Assembly (NCBI GenBank): GCA_963780675.1 | Contig: CAWACR010000003.1 | Span: forward strand, 1,197,669-1,261,668 | Length of the DNA stretch: 64,000 bases | Direction of reading: 5' to 3' | From: JAHECE01 sp963780675 | GTDB lineage: Bacteria > Actinomycetota > Actinomycetes > Actinomycetales > JAHECE01 | Shown here: positions 1 through 7,509 of the stretch, one piece after another | How the letters are laid out: every line of letters starts with the position of its first letter | Position numbering within the stretch: the first letter of the stretch is position 1 | Made by a program: the position numbers and the translations under genes | Notes under the pieces: generated by a model | Database searches by the model: none | The model's input: the letters and a program-made list of their open reading frames with translations, nothing else | Told to the model about the DNA's origin: nothing

Positions 1-205
1 GGAGCAGGAAGTTGGCGATCCGGTCGCTCGGGTCCTCGGTGATCTCCTTCTGCGTGATCACGACCAGGAAGGCGTGGATCGAGGCCGGGTCCGTGAAGAG
101 CAGGAGCAGACCGCCCAGGAACTCGGCCAGTCCGGAGATCCCTTTCAGGACGATGCCGCCCTCGAAGACCTTGTCCAGAACAGACGACGGCCGGTACCAA
201 CTCAC
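1..205 (-). CDS. DUF2127 family membrane protein, N-terminal part only
   Basis: The first 68 residues of a membrane protein run off the left edge of the window. It begins with a GTG at 205 and reads VSWYRPSSVLDKVFEGGIVL. A hydrophobic helix (LAEFLGGLLLLF) follows, then a soluble loop with TQKEITEDPSDRIANFLL. This pattern (short N-terminus, helix, ITxxEI-D-D.ia loop) is typical of DUF2127, small four-helix membrane proteins of unknown function common in Actinobacteria. The rest lies outside the window, so length and integrity cannot be judged. It is divergent in arrangement from nothing nearby; the next gene (309-977) lies upstream on the same strand. Confidence 0.7.
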   Translation of the reverse strand, partial: MSWYRPSSVLDKVFEGGIVLKGISGLAEFLGGLLLLFTDPASIHAFLVVITQKEITEDPSDRIANFLL

Positions 206-308
206 CTGACGGCACCGTGCGGAGGCCCCGGTTGAGCAGGGCGCCTGTCGCGCGATCCGGCGGGCGGGGACGACGTCGTCCCTCCCTCGAGCGCCCGGTG
301 CTGGGGGG

Positions 309-977
309 TCACGAGGTGACGTCCAGCTCCTGGTACATGCCGGCGGCGTAGTGCTGGGGCAGGTTGCAGACCAGCTCGTAACGCCCCGGCGGCAGCGTGA
401 GCGTGGTCCAACCGGCGGACCCGGACGTGATTCCCTCGCCCGCACCGGCCCCGCAAGAAGTGGACACCTCACCGAGGCTGCCGGTCTCATCGATCCTGTC
501 GTCAGCCCCGACGGGGCGCTGCCCGGCTGACTCGCCGTCCGCCAACGGCAGGATCACCACCTCGTGGGTGCGCCAGCCCATGTTCGCGACCACGACGCTG
601 ACCTGCCCCGCGGGCACGCTCGTGGGCCACGCCCGCAGCATCATCCGAGCACCCTGGGGTGAGGTCCCGCCCATCATCGAAGTCATACCCGTGTCCCCGA
701 GCGCAACCTGGACCTGCGCTCCGGGCAGGTCCTGCGGCGGCCGGCAGCTCACCGGCGCGTACGTGTAGCCGTCCGGGCCGCCCGCCATCCACCCGCCGCC
801 CATCGTCCAGTCCCCCGCCCCCGGGCCGGCGGTGGTTGCGGACGACGAGGCTGGAGGAACCTGCGAGGACGGCCCCATCGGGCCCACCGTCGGGCCCGCG
901 CACCCGGCCAGGAGCACCAGCCCCGTGACCAGCCCGACCCACGCCATGATTCCCCGGGCTGTCCTCGGCGCACCCAT
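309..977 (-). CDS. Cupredoxin-like lipoprotein (type 1 copper site)
   Basis: A 222-residue exported protein. The start at 977 (MGAPRTARG) puts a short basic stretch and a hydrophobic helix ahead of a lipobox, LVLLAGC, so the mature protein should be lipid-anchored on the outer face of the membrane. A Gly/Met-rich linker (MGGGWMAGG, TGMTSMMGG) follows. The C-terminal half has a cupredoxin pattern: a first His in RTHEVVILPL, then CNLPQHYAAGM with Cys, His and Met spaced as in blue-copper or sulfocyanin-like sites. It probably carries an electron or handles copper. An in-frame upstream start at 1109 is possible but would bury the signal peptide. The copper role is inferred from the ligand pattern alone. 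Confidence 0.75.
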   Translation of the reverse strand: MGAPRTARGIMAWVGLVTGLVLLAGCAGPTVGPMGPSSQVPPASSSATTAGPGAGDWTMGGGWMAGGPDGYTYAPVSCRPPQDLPGAQVQVALGDTGMTSMMGGTSPQGARMMLRAWPTSVPAGQVSVVVANMGWRTHEVVILPLADGESAGQRPVGADDRIDETGSLGEVSTSCGAGAGEGITSGSAGWTTLTLPPGRYELVCNLPQHYAAGMYQELDVTS

Positions 978-1278
978 CCCCTGAACGTACTCCCCCCGGT
1001 ATCCGGCACTCCGGTGTGGGCCGGCAGCAGCCCGCAGGACCAGCACGGCGGTTGGCGACGTGCGGCACTGACCACGCCCGCGGGCGCCCGAGCACTCGGA
1101 GAGAATCACTTCTGACTCCTCTCATTGCCCCAATTCTTGCCATCGACGAGGGCGCACCTCCGCCCGCACGACTCGCGGGGTAGGGCGTCGGTCAGGCCGT
1201 CAGCCGTCAGGGCGGACCGAGTCTCAACCGCGACGTTGCACGTCACTGCCCGCGGCGAGGATCCCGCGACGACGCTGC

Positions 1279-1398
1279 TCAGAGGGGTCGCATCGCGTGG
1301 GCGGCGATGTCGCGCACGATCTGAGCGGCCGGCTCGACGCCGTGGGCGAAGCGCACCGACTCCCCCGCGTACATCGCCATCGCCCCCTCCCGGGCCCG
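1279..1398 (-). pseudogene. C-terminal remnant of nitronate monooxygenase-like gene
   Basis: The minus strand encodes REGAMAMYAGESVRFAHG then VEPAAQIVRDIAAHAMRPL and a stop at 1279. This is the shape of the last roughly 40 residues of nitronate monooxygenase / 2-nitropropane dioxygenase proteins (AGQ/AGE-S-V, then PAA-x-IV-R). Upstream of about 1398 the similarity stops abruptly, and on the opposite strand the tail of another gene begins. The FMN-binding barrel is entirely missing, so this is a dead fragment. Family assignment rests on a short stretch. Confidence 0.5.
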
Positions 1399-1623
1399 CC
1401 GGAGGTGCGGCACCTGGCGGGCCGGCGGGTGCTCGAGCTGATGCCCCATGTCCCCTCGGCGCAGCAGATACGGGCCAGCGCGGCCATGGTCTCCTACGTC
1501 GACCGGCTCACGATCGGCATCACCGGCGACGCCGTCACCCTGCCCGACGTCGACCGCCTCATCGCCGCCGTCGGACGGGAACTCGACGATCTCATGGCTG
1601 ACGACGGCCTCCCTGGGCCGTAG
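1399..1623 (+). pseudogene. C-terminal remnant of WS/DGAT-type acyltransferase
   Basis: From about 1399 the plus strand reads HLAGRRVLELMPHVPSAQQI, then a segment ending SYVDRLTIGITGDAVTLPD and a tail ending at the TAG at 1621. This is the C-terminal (DUF1298) end of wax ester synthase/diacylglycerol acyltransferases, where G-ARV-E-P-VP, SY-G-L-G-TGD and a final helix recur. The catalytic HHxxxDG half is absent. It abuts, tail outward, the nitronate monooxygenase remnant on the other strand. Confidence 0.6.
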
Positions 1624-1713
1624 CGAGGGGCGCCGAGAGCCGGTGCCGTGGAAACCCGCGGGACGCTCGGGGCGGTGGGGACGGAAGGGAAGGAAGGGAC
1701 CTAGCCTGCTGGG

Positions 1714-2220
1714 ATGAGTGAGATCAGGGCCTCCGACGCAGGGCCGTCCCGTTCGTCGTCGTCCTCGCTCTTCGAGCACGTCCCGCACCCGCGGATCGCC
1801 GCCCGGAAGGAGTCCGGGCCGGCGAGGACGTCGGATCAACGGCTCAAGGGCAAGGGGCCGATCGGTCGGGTGAACGCCCGCTTCGGTGTGGTCGTCACGG
1901 TGGCGGTGGGCACGATGTGGTGCGCCTACCTGTTCACGCTGCTGGCCCTGCTCTCCCTGCCGGCGGCGCTGCGGTCGCACAACAGCCTCATCATCGTGGC
2001 GTGGATCGCCCAGACGTTCCTGCAGCTGGTCCTCCTCCCGATCATCATCGTCGGCCAGAACGTCCAGGCCGCGGCGTCCGACCAGCGGGCCGAGGACACC
2101 TACCGGGACGCCGAGGCCGTCCTCCACGAGGCGCTGCAGATCCAGGCCCACCTGCGGGCCCAGGACGAGGTCCTGCTCCGCCTCCTCACGGAACGACCCG
2201 AGACCGAGTCACCGCCGTGA
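1714..2220 (+). CDS. DUF1003-like small membrane protein
   Basis: A 168-residue protein with about 55 polar residues, two transmembrane helices (GVVVTVAVGTMWCAYLFTLL and a second centred on WIAQTFLQLVLLPIIIVGQN) and a charged helical tail (AEDTYRDAEAVLHEALQIQ). The LPIIIVGQN-Q-A--D-RA-DY arrangement after the second helix resembles DUF1003 proteins, whose function is unknown. Its stop overlaps the 3' end of the convergent ferredoxin gene by 12 bases. A GGAAGGGA-like purine tract about 15 bases upstream could be the ribosome site. Confidence 0.7.
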   Translation: MSEIRASDAGPSRSSSSSLFEHVPHPRIAARKESGPARTSDQRLKGKGPIGRVNARFGVVVTVAVGTMWCAYLFTLLALLSLPAALRSHNSLIIVAWIAQTFLQLVLLPIIIVGQNVQAAASDQRAEDTYRDAEAVLHEALQIQAHLRAQDEVLLRLLTERPETESPP

Positions 2221-2448
2221 CCCCGCGGCACCGGCAGCGTCGACGTAGAGCGCCCGGGCCGGGCACAGCTTGACGGCGGTCCGGGCGGCGTCGGGGTCGA
2301 CCCGGGGGTCGATCACGATGGGGTACCCCCACTCGTCCAGGGTGATGTGGTGCGGCAGCAGGCTCGCGCATACGCCGTGCGCGGTGCAGGCGACCCGGTC
2401 GACGCGCAGGATGACGAACGGCGCGGCGCGCTCAAGTGCTGGCGACAT
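2209..2448 (-). CDS. 3Fe-4S-type ferredoxin
   Basis: A 79-residue acidic protein. Three cysteines are placed as in actinobacterial 3Fe-4S ferredoxins: RVACTAHGVC (C-x5-C) and, about 45 residues on, KLCPARAL (CP). A fourth cluster Cys is not seen. It starts 17 bases inside the 3' end of the NuoF-like gene and is the last gene of the electron-transfer operon that begins at 5362. It likely passes electrons between the NuoF-like protein and the membrane haem protein or an outside partner. Direction of flow is not determinable here. Confidence 0.85.
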   Translation of the reverse strand: MSPALERAAPFVILRVDRVACTAHGVCASLLPHHITLDEWGYPIVIDPRVDPDAARTAVKLCPARALYVDAAGAAGSRR

Positions 2449-3536
2449 GCTGCGGGCTCCTGTTCTGCTGGGGGCACCAACCGCCCGCGTGCTGATCGGC
2501 GTGGCGGGCGAAGACCCGCAGCGCCGACGCGCCGAAGCGGCTCACGCCGTCGGGGAACCGGCAGGCACCCCGGTTGGGCAGCAGGCCGAGGTGGTGCTGG
2601 AGCCGGTCGTAGGTGGCGCGGGTGGGGCGGGCCGCGAACTCGCCGAAGTCGGCCGCCACGGCCGGCAGGCCGAACATGCACGGCCCGCACTGGCCCGCCG
2701 ACTCCCCTGCCGCGTAGGCGAGCATGCCGGCGACCGTCTGGAGCGGGCAGAAGCGGGGGTCGATCACGGTGATCACGCCCGGGCCGACCGAGCCGCCGAA
2801 CGCGGTGAGCGACTCGCGCGACCACGTCGCCCGGCGTGCTTCCTCGGCGGTCAGGAACACCCCGCCGAGTCCTCCGACCAGGACGGCCTCGACGTCGGGG
2901 TTCAGCCCACCGGCCGCCTGGAGGAGCCCCGCCAGGTTCACGCCGGCCTCGGTCGACAGGACCTGCGGCGCCGCGACGTACCCACCGATGCCGACCAGGC
3001 GCGGACCCGGTTCCTGCTCGGTCCCGAACGAGCGGAACCACTGCGGGCCCCGCTCGGCGATCTGGGCGATGCGCCAGGTCGTCTCCGCGTTGAGGACGAG
3101 CGTGGGCCTGATGCGCCGCCCCTGGCTGTCCCGCCCGCCCAGGACGAACGGGGCGCGCTTGGTCATCGGCCGCGCGAGCCCCCCGTGGGCCAGGGAGATC
3201 AGCGAGGTCTCCTCCGAGGAGACGTACCGGTCCGGCGCCTCGAGGACGTCGAGCCCGCGCCGCCGCGAGCCGCTCGGAGGTGCGGCTGCCGCGGTGCGCG
3301 GCGAAGAGCACCCTCCGGCCCCTGCCCGAGGCCACGAGCGTGGCGCCGTGGACGAGGTCGTCGAGGTGATGGGCGACCACCCAGCCGTCCTTCGCCGCGC
3401 CGAGCTCGCCGTCGCACGCGTTGACGACGAGGTCCGCACGGTGCTCGACGGCGGTCCGCACCTTGATCGCGGTGCTGAAGGCGGCACCGCCGCGTCCGGT
3501 GAGGCCGGAGGCGTCGAGGGCGTCGAGGAGGTTCAC
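2432..3536 (-). CDS. NuoF-like FMN/NADH-binding SLBB protein, frameshifted
   Basis: The start is a GTG at 3536 overlapping the stop of the ferric-reductase-like gene (GTGA). The N-terminus (LDASGLTGRGGAAFSTAIKV, then NACDGELGAAKDGW) matches the FMN/NADH-binding core of complex I NuoF and related soluble subunits. The middle has an SLBB-like segment (VGIGGYVAAPQVLS, LLQAAGGL). The C-terminus holds the iron-sulfur helix, but reads ESAGQCGPCMFG where NuoF has ESCGxCxPC, so the first cluster Cys is Ala; a later Cys is in GACRFPDG. The reading frame changes once near 3255-3270 inside a GC-rich run, so the gene is either disrupted or carries a one-base sequence error. About 367 residues if repaired. 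It should feed electrons from NAD(P)H into the operon's pathway. Confidence 0.75.
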
Positions 3537-4096
3537 GACCACTCCTGCCCGGCGATCGCGCGGCGCCGCTCCCGGTCCGCGAACGTGGTGCTCACCCGCC
3601 ACACGATGAAGGCGGCACCCACCAGGCCGCACGCCGCCGTCGTCGCCCGCAGGAGCGGCTCGTTCGCGGTGCCCATCATCAGGCCGTGCACCATGGCCAT
3701 CGCCCACAGGCCGTAGGTGGCCCAGTGGATCCCCTTCCAGACTCGCTCGGACAGGCGGTGGCGCAGGAGCGAGGTGACGACGACGGCGATCAGGACGTCG
3801 AGAGCCAGTGTCCCGAGCCCGACCCACACCCTCGCGTAGGAGGAGCTGAACGGCACGAGAACGGAGATCAGGTCGATCGAGACGTAGGTCTCCGCGATCG
3901 CGGTCGCCACATGCACCGCGAGGAAGGCGACCATCCCGAGGGACAGCCACCGGTGCACGGCCATCACCACGGTGGGGCTGTCCCCGTGCGGGCGACGTCG
4001 GCCGGCCGTGATCACCCCGAGGGCCACGACGACGGTCATCAGCACGATGCTCGCGATGCCCGTCCCGCGGGAGACGTACCAGAGCAGCTCGTTCAC
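3533..4096 (-). CDS. Ferric reductase-like transmembrane cytochrome
   Basis: A 187-residue membrane protein with about five hydrophobic helices. Paired histidines on two of them (MAVHRWLSLG with AVHVATA, and IHWATYGLWA with MVHGLMMG) match the haem-ligating pattern of the ferric-reductase-like transmembrane component (Pfam Ferric_reduct, also seen in MsrQ and NOX). No flavin or NAD domain is attached; in this operon those functions come from the neighbouring NuoF-like protein and an ApbE partner. Its ATG overlaps the end of apbE by four bases, so the two are translationally coupled. Substrate unknown. Confidence 0.8.
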   Translation of the reverse strand: MNELLWYVSRGTGIASIVLMTVVVALGVITAGRRRPHGDSPTVVMAVHRWLSLGMVAFLAVHVATAIAETYVSIDLISVLVPFSSSYARVWVGLGTLALDVLIAVVVTSLLRHRLSERVWKGIHWATYGLWAMAMVHGLMMGTANEPLLRATTAACGLVGAAFIVWRVSTTFADRERRRAIAGQEWS

Positions 4097-5055
4097 GAGC
4101 GGGCCCCTTCATCCGGGTCCGGCCAGCCGGGGGTGAGAACGACGCTACCGTCGACGCCGTCGAGCCGGGCCGGGATGCCGTGCGCCGACAGCCACCCCGG
4201 CGCGTCGGGGCCGAGGACGATCGCGGCCGTGGAGGCCGCGTTCGCCTCGAGCGCGCTCGAGGCGGCGCAGGTGACCTGGGCCCAGGTGACGCTCGCCGTC
4301 GCGCCCGTCCGCGGGTCGACGATGTGATGACGCCGTCCGCCGGGCGTGTCCCACGTGCGCAGGCGGGTCGAGGATGTCGTGAACGCCTGGCTCGAACCGG
4401 TGACCACCTGCACGAGCGCGCCGTCGGCCGCCTCGACGCCGATCTGCCATCCACCGAGGGGCGCCTCGCCGCTGACCGCGATGTCGCCGCCGAGGTTGAC
4501 GAGGAAGCCACCGGGGAGGCGCGCGGCGAGCAGGGCGGCGATCGTGTCCGCCGCCTGCGCCTTGGCCGTGGCGCCCAGGTCGATCAGGCACCCGGCACCC
4601 GTGGTGACCCGATCGGTGGCGTCGTCGATCTCGATCGTCCACCAGCCGGGAACGGGCGCGGCGGCGGCGGATGCGCGGGCCGGACGGGCGCGGACCTCGT
4701 CCATGTCGGCGTCGTAGCCGCTCGCTACGACCGCCGAGCCGACCGTGGGGTCGACGAGCCCGTCGGTGATCCGGGCCGCATGGAGGGCCGCTCTCAGGTA
4801 GGCCGCGAACGTCGGCGAGGCCAGGACCGACGCCGGTCCGCTGCTTGCGCGGGAAGCGAGAACGCAGACCTCGGAATCGGGCCGGAAGCGGGACACCGCC
4901 GCGTCCAGCCCGGCCAGATGGTCCTGGGCGATGGCCGTCGCCTCGGCGAGGGCGCCCGGCTCCGTCGCGAGGATCCGGTTCGTCGTGCCGATCGCCCGAA
5001 ACGTCGACGAGACGACCGTCCCGGGCGCCGGGACCCGGTGCGAGGCCGCGGACAC
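4093..5055 (-). CDS. apbE: FAD:protein FMN transferase (ApbE family)
   Basis: A 320-residue protein of normal ApbE length. The GTG at 5055, five bases after the stop of the preceding gene, is preferred to longer starts because those would cover that gene. Family landmarks are seen in order: a substrate-loop FRPDSEVCVLA, DPTVGSAVVASGYD, GCLIDLGATAKAQAADTI, LVNLGGDIAVSG, and near the C-terminus TSSTRLRTW with HHIVDPRTG. ApbE covalently attaches FMN from FAD to a Ser or Thr of a target protein outside the cytoplasm. No leader is obvious on this copy. No FMN_bind domain protein, the usual target, is in the operon, so the target is open (see findings). Confidence 0.9.
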   Translation of the reverse strand: MSAASHRVPAPGTVVSSTFRAIGTTNRILATEPGALAEATAIAQDHLAGLDAAVSRFRPDSEVCVLASRASSGPASVLASPTFAAYLRAALHAARITDGLVDPTVGSAVVASGYDADMDEVRARPARASAAAAPVPGWWTIEIDDATDRVTTGAGCLIDLGATAKAQAADTIAALLAARLPGGFLVNLGGDIAVSGEAPLGGWQIGVEAADGALVQVVTGSSQAFTTSSTRLRTWDTPGGRRHHIVDPRTGATASVTWAQVTCAASSALEANAASTAAIVLGPDAPGWLSAHGIPARLDGVDGSVVLTPGWPDPDEGARS

Positions 5056-5059
5056 CGGA

Positions 5060-5362
5060 TCAGGAACCGCTCGTCTTGGACTGCGCCTGGCCGTTGCCCG
5101 GCTGCACGGGCGCGACGGCGCCGAAGCGGGAGCGCGACGGGGGTGTCGCCGAGGACGACCCGCCGGCGGTAGAGCCGGCGGAGCCCTGGGCGGACGTGCC
5201 CCCGGACCCCGCAGTGCCCGCGGCGACGGTCGTCCCGGCGGCGGTGCTCGCCGTCGGGATGGCGAGGTGAACACCCACGACCCCTGTGGCGAGCGCTGCG
5301 GCGACGAGAGCACCCGTCGTCCAGCGTCGCGCCGCGGCCAGTGGTCCGGTGGTGGTGCGCAT
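5060..5362 (-). CDS. Small exported Gly/Ser/Thr-rich protein
   Basis: About 100 residues from the ATG at 5362, preceded by AGAAGGGG. A basic start (MRTTTGPLAAARRW) is followed by a hydrophobic segment (GALVAAALATGVVGVHLA) that could be a signal peptide or anchor. The rest is low-complexity Gly/Ser/Thr (GTAGSGGTSAQGSAG) and ends PGNGQAQSKTSGS. There is no FMN_bind domain. It is the first gene of the operon with ApbE, the ferric-reductase-like protein, the NuoF-like protein and ferredoxin. That suggests an extracytoplasmic electron carrier, possibly the flavinylation target through its Thr/Ser-rich tail. This role is inference. Confidence 0.65.
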   Translation of the reverse strand: MRTTTGPLAAARRWTTGALVAAALATGVVGVHLAIPTASTAAGTTVAAGTAGSGGTSAQGSAGSTAGGSSSATPPSRSRFGAVAPVQPGNGQAQSKTSGS

Positions 5363-5512
5363 CGGTCGGCGCCCCTTCTGTCGGTAACACGTCAACCGTG
5401 ACACCCGAGCCTGAGGGGTTGCCCCCTCGAACTTGTGGTGAGCCTGTGACTTCCCTGAGGACGGCACCGCACCGACGCGCCCGGGGGCACCTGAGGGATC
5501 GGCGGCGTCGGG

Positions 5513-5995
5513 TCAGGACTCGGGACGCCCGCCAGGGGGGACGGCCTCGTCCGTCGGTGCCATCGTGGGCCGGGCCGGATCTCTCGGGTACTGGTCGAGT
5601 CGGCGCTCGATCGACGCCAGACGTGCCTCGAGACTCTGGAGCGCGGCCAGGATGGCGGCCTCCGTCGATTCCTCTCGCGCCTCGTGCGGGCGTTCCTCGT
5701 CGTGGACGAAGAGCGCCGCCAGGGAGGCGCTGACCATCGCCAGGAGCAGGAACCCGACCACCATCAGCACCACCGAGAGCGCCGCACCCTCGTCGGTACT
5801 CGGCGGCGCCCCGATGAACCCGACGGTGGTGATCAGGCTGATCGCCCACCACAGGCCCCGCCAGTAGGAGGTGACCGTGTCCGTCTCGATCGCGGCCGCG
5901 GCCCCCGCCGAGACGACGATGATCACCAACGCGCTCGTCAGCGCAGGCCACAACCAGGACCGGCTGACGCGAAAACGCGAACGACGTCCAGACAT
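5513..5995 (-). CDS. Two-helix potassium channel
   Basis: A 160-residue protein from the ATG at 5995 (MSGRRSRFRV). It has helix 1 (WPALTSALVIIVVSAGA), a pore helix with the selectivity-filter-like TTVGFIGAP, and helix 2 (VVLMVVGFLLLAMVSASLAA), followed by a charged coiled tail (EAAILAALQSLEARLASIERRL). That is the Ion_trans_2 / KcsA-like layout, with TVGF in place of TVGYG. Channels with this filter and a coiled C-terminus are common in Actinobacteria. Gating ligand unknown. A longer start at 6049 would add residues lacking features. Confidence 0.8.
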   Translation of the reverse strand: MSGRRSRFRVSRSWLWPALTSALVIIVVSAGAAAAIETDTVTSYWRGLWWAISLITTVGFIGAPPSTDEGAALSVVLMVVGFLLLAMVSASLAALFVHDEERPHEAREESTEAAILAALQSLEARLASIERRLDQYPRDPARPTMAPTDEAVPPGGRPES

Positions 5996-6055
5996 GTCGA
6001 TCCAACCATCGAGAAAGAGCCGCCACTCACGGCGCCGCCATGCTCGCACAGCGAG

Positions 6056-6436
6056 CTAATGCCAGCCGAGGGAGCGCAGTTCTGCCTCGCTGATCCCCAT
6101 CGCATGGCCCACCTCGTGGCCGAGGACCTTGAGGACCCGGGCCGGCACCGCGTCGGGGGAGTCGCACGCGCGAAGGATGGGCCGTCGGAAGAGCGTGATG
6201 GTGTCGGGAATCGAGCCCGGGACTCGTCCGCCGCGCGCCGTGATCGGAATGCCCCGGAACAGGCCGAGCAGCGTCATCCCTCGAGGCGCAGCCCCAGGCT
6301 CCGGCTCGTCCTCGACCAGGACCGCAATCTCGGCGAGCAACGGCGACATCCAGTCAGGCAGGGCGTCCAGAGCATCCCTGACCAGGTCGTCGAACTCCTC
6401 GCTCGACATCTGAACCGGCGCCACACCGTCCCCCAT
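6056..6436 (-). CDS. Zincin-like metallopeptidase (DUF1025 type)
   Basis: A 126-residue protein with the zinc motif HEVGHAMGIS near its C-terminus (H-E-x-x-H plus GIS) and a preceding FRRPILRACDSP segment typical of the small Zincin_1 / DUF1025 metallopeptidase family. The N-terminus (SSEEFDDLVRDALDALPDWM) is the usual helical opening. Such proteins are about 110-150 residues, so this copy looks complete. Substrate is unknown for the family. Either the ATG at 6436 or the one nine codons in (MSSEEF) may be used. Confidence 0.85.
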   Translation of the reverse strand: MGDGVAPVQMSSEEFDDLVRDALDALPDWMSPLLAEIAVLVEDEPEPGAAPRGMTLLGLFRGIPITARGGRVPGSIPDTITLFRRPILRACDSPDAVPARVLKVLGHEVGHAMGISEAELRSLGWH

Positions 6437-6683
6437 TCCACGCCGAGCACTCCGTCAGCGGGCCAGGTGACCGCGACGGGTGGAGGGCGCCGTCGTCGCC
6501 TGACCCTATGGCGCCCCCGGCGGGACGCGAGTTCAGGATCGCAGGCTCATGAACGCCCCCACGAGCGTCGAACCCGAGACGCTCGAGCAGCTACGGGCTG
6601 CCTGTGACGGTGCCGGTGGCCGGGGGCAAGCCGAGCCTTCCCTACCTGGCGGGCGCCCCGGCGCCGCCCCTACCGTCGGGTTC

Positions 6684-7436
6684 ATGACCCCGCGCGGCAC
6701 GACCGGCCCCACCGACCCACACCCCTCCATCGGGGCCCCCACCGCGGACGGGGGTGGCACCAGCCACGCCGCGAAGCTGAACTGGCTCCGCGCCGGGGTG
6801 CTCGGCGCGAACGACGGCATCATCTCGACCGCTGGTCTGGTGGTCGGCGTGGCCGGCGCGACCACCGCCATCGGGCCGATCGTGACGGCGGGCGTCGCCG
6901 GCGTGGTCGCGGGGGCGGTGTCGATGGCCCTCGGGGAGTACGTGTCGGTCAGCAGCCAGCGGGACGCCGAGCGGGCGCTCATCGAACGGGAGCGCCGGGA
7001 ACTCGCCGAGGACCCCGAGGGCGAGCTCGAGGAGCTCGCCGCCATCTACCGCGGCAAGGGTCTGTCGAAGGAGACCGCGCACGCCGTCGCCACCGAGCTC
7101 ACGGCGATCGACCCGTTCGCCGCCCACGTCGAGGCCGAGCTCGGACTCGACCCGAACGACCTCACCAACCCCACGCACGCCGCGATCTCCTCCGGGACCG
7201 CCTTCACCGCCGGCGCGATCCTGCCCATCGCCGCGATCACCCTCGCACCAGCCGACATCCGCATCATCGTGACGTTCGTCGCGGTGCTCCTGGCCCTCGT
7301 GCTCACCGGGACCATCAGCGCCCGCCTCGGCGGCGCCGGCAAGAGACAGGCCGTACTCCGCTTGGTCCTCGGCGGCGCCGCCGCCATGATCGTCACCTGG
7401 GCCGTCGGGCTCCTCCTCGGAGTCAGCGTGGCCTAG
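6684..7436 (+). CDS. VIT1/CCC1 family iron/manganese transporter
   Basis: A 250-residue membrane protein. The core begins at AKLNWLRAGVLGANDGIIST, the family hallmark, followed by helices LVVGVAGATTAIGPIV and GVAGVVAGAVSMALGEYVSV. A charged cytoplasmic segment (RRELAEDPEGELEELAAIY) matches the metal-binding domain region, then DPNDLTNPTHAAISSG and three C-terminal helices. These proteins move Fe2+ or Mn2+ out of the cytoplasm. The ATG at 6684 is chosen over one at 6549 because the extra residues are not conserved in type. A close paralogue, broken by a frameshift, lies at 58279-58999. Confidence 0.88.
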   Translation: MTPRGTTGPTDPHPSIGAPTADGGGTSHAAKLNWLRAGVLGANDGIISTAGLVVGVAGATTAIGPIVTAGVAGVVAGAVSMALGEYVSVSSQRDAERALIERERRELAEDPEGELEELAAIYRGKGLSKETAHAVATELTAIDPFAAHVEAELGLDPNDLTNPTHAAISSGTAFTAGAILPIAAITLAPADIRIIVTFVAVLLALVLTGTISARLGGAGKRQAVLRLVLGGAAAMIVTWAVGLLLGVSVA

Positions 7437-7509
7437 CCGGACCCGCGCGCCGGTGAGCCCGGCGCCGCGAACGGCTGCGGCGGCGTCGTCCCCCGGCACC
7501 TCGGGGGGG

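Noticed and set aside
1279..2151. A 290-residue minus-strand protein across this span
   Set aside because: It is Arg/Asp/Gly-rich antisense of the DUF1003-like gene; only the final 40 residues resemble a real protein tail.
4180..5172. A plus-strand 330-residue gene over apbE
   Set aside because: It is antisense to a clear ApbE with all family motifs and shows only Arg/Gly-rich sequence.
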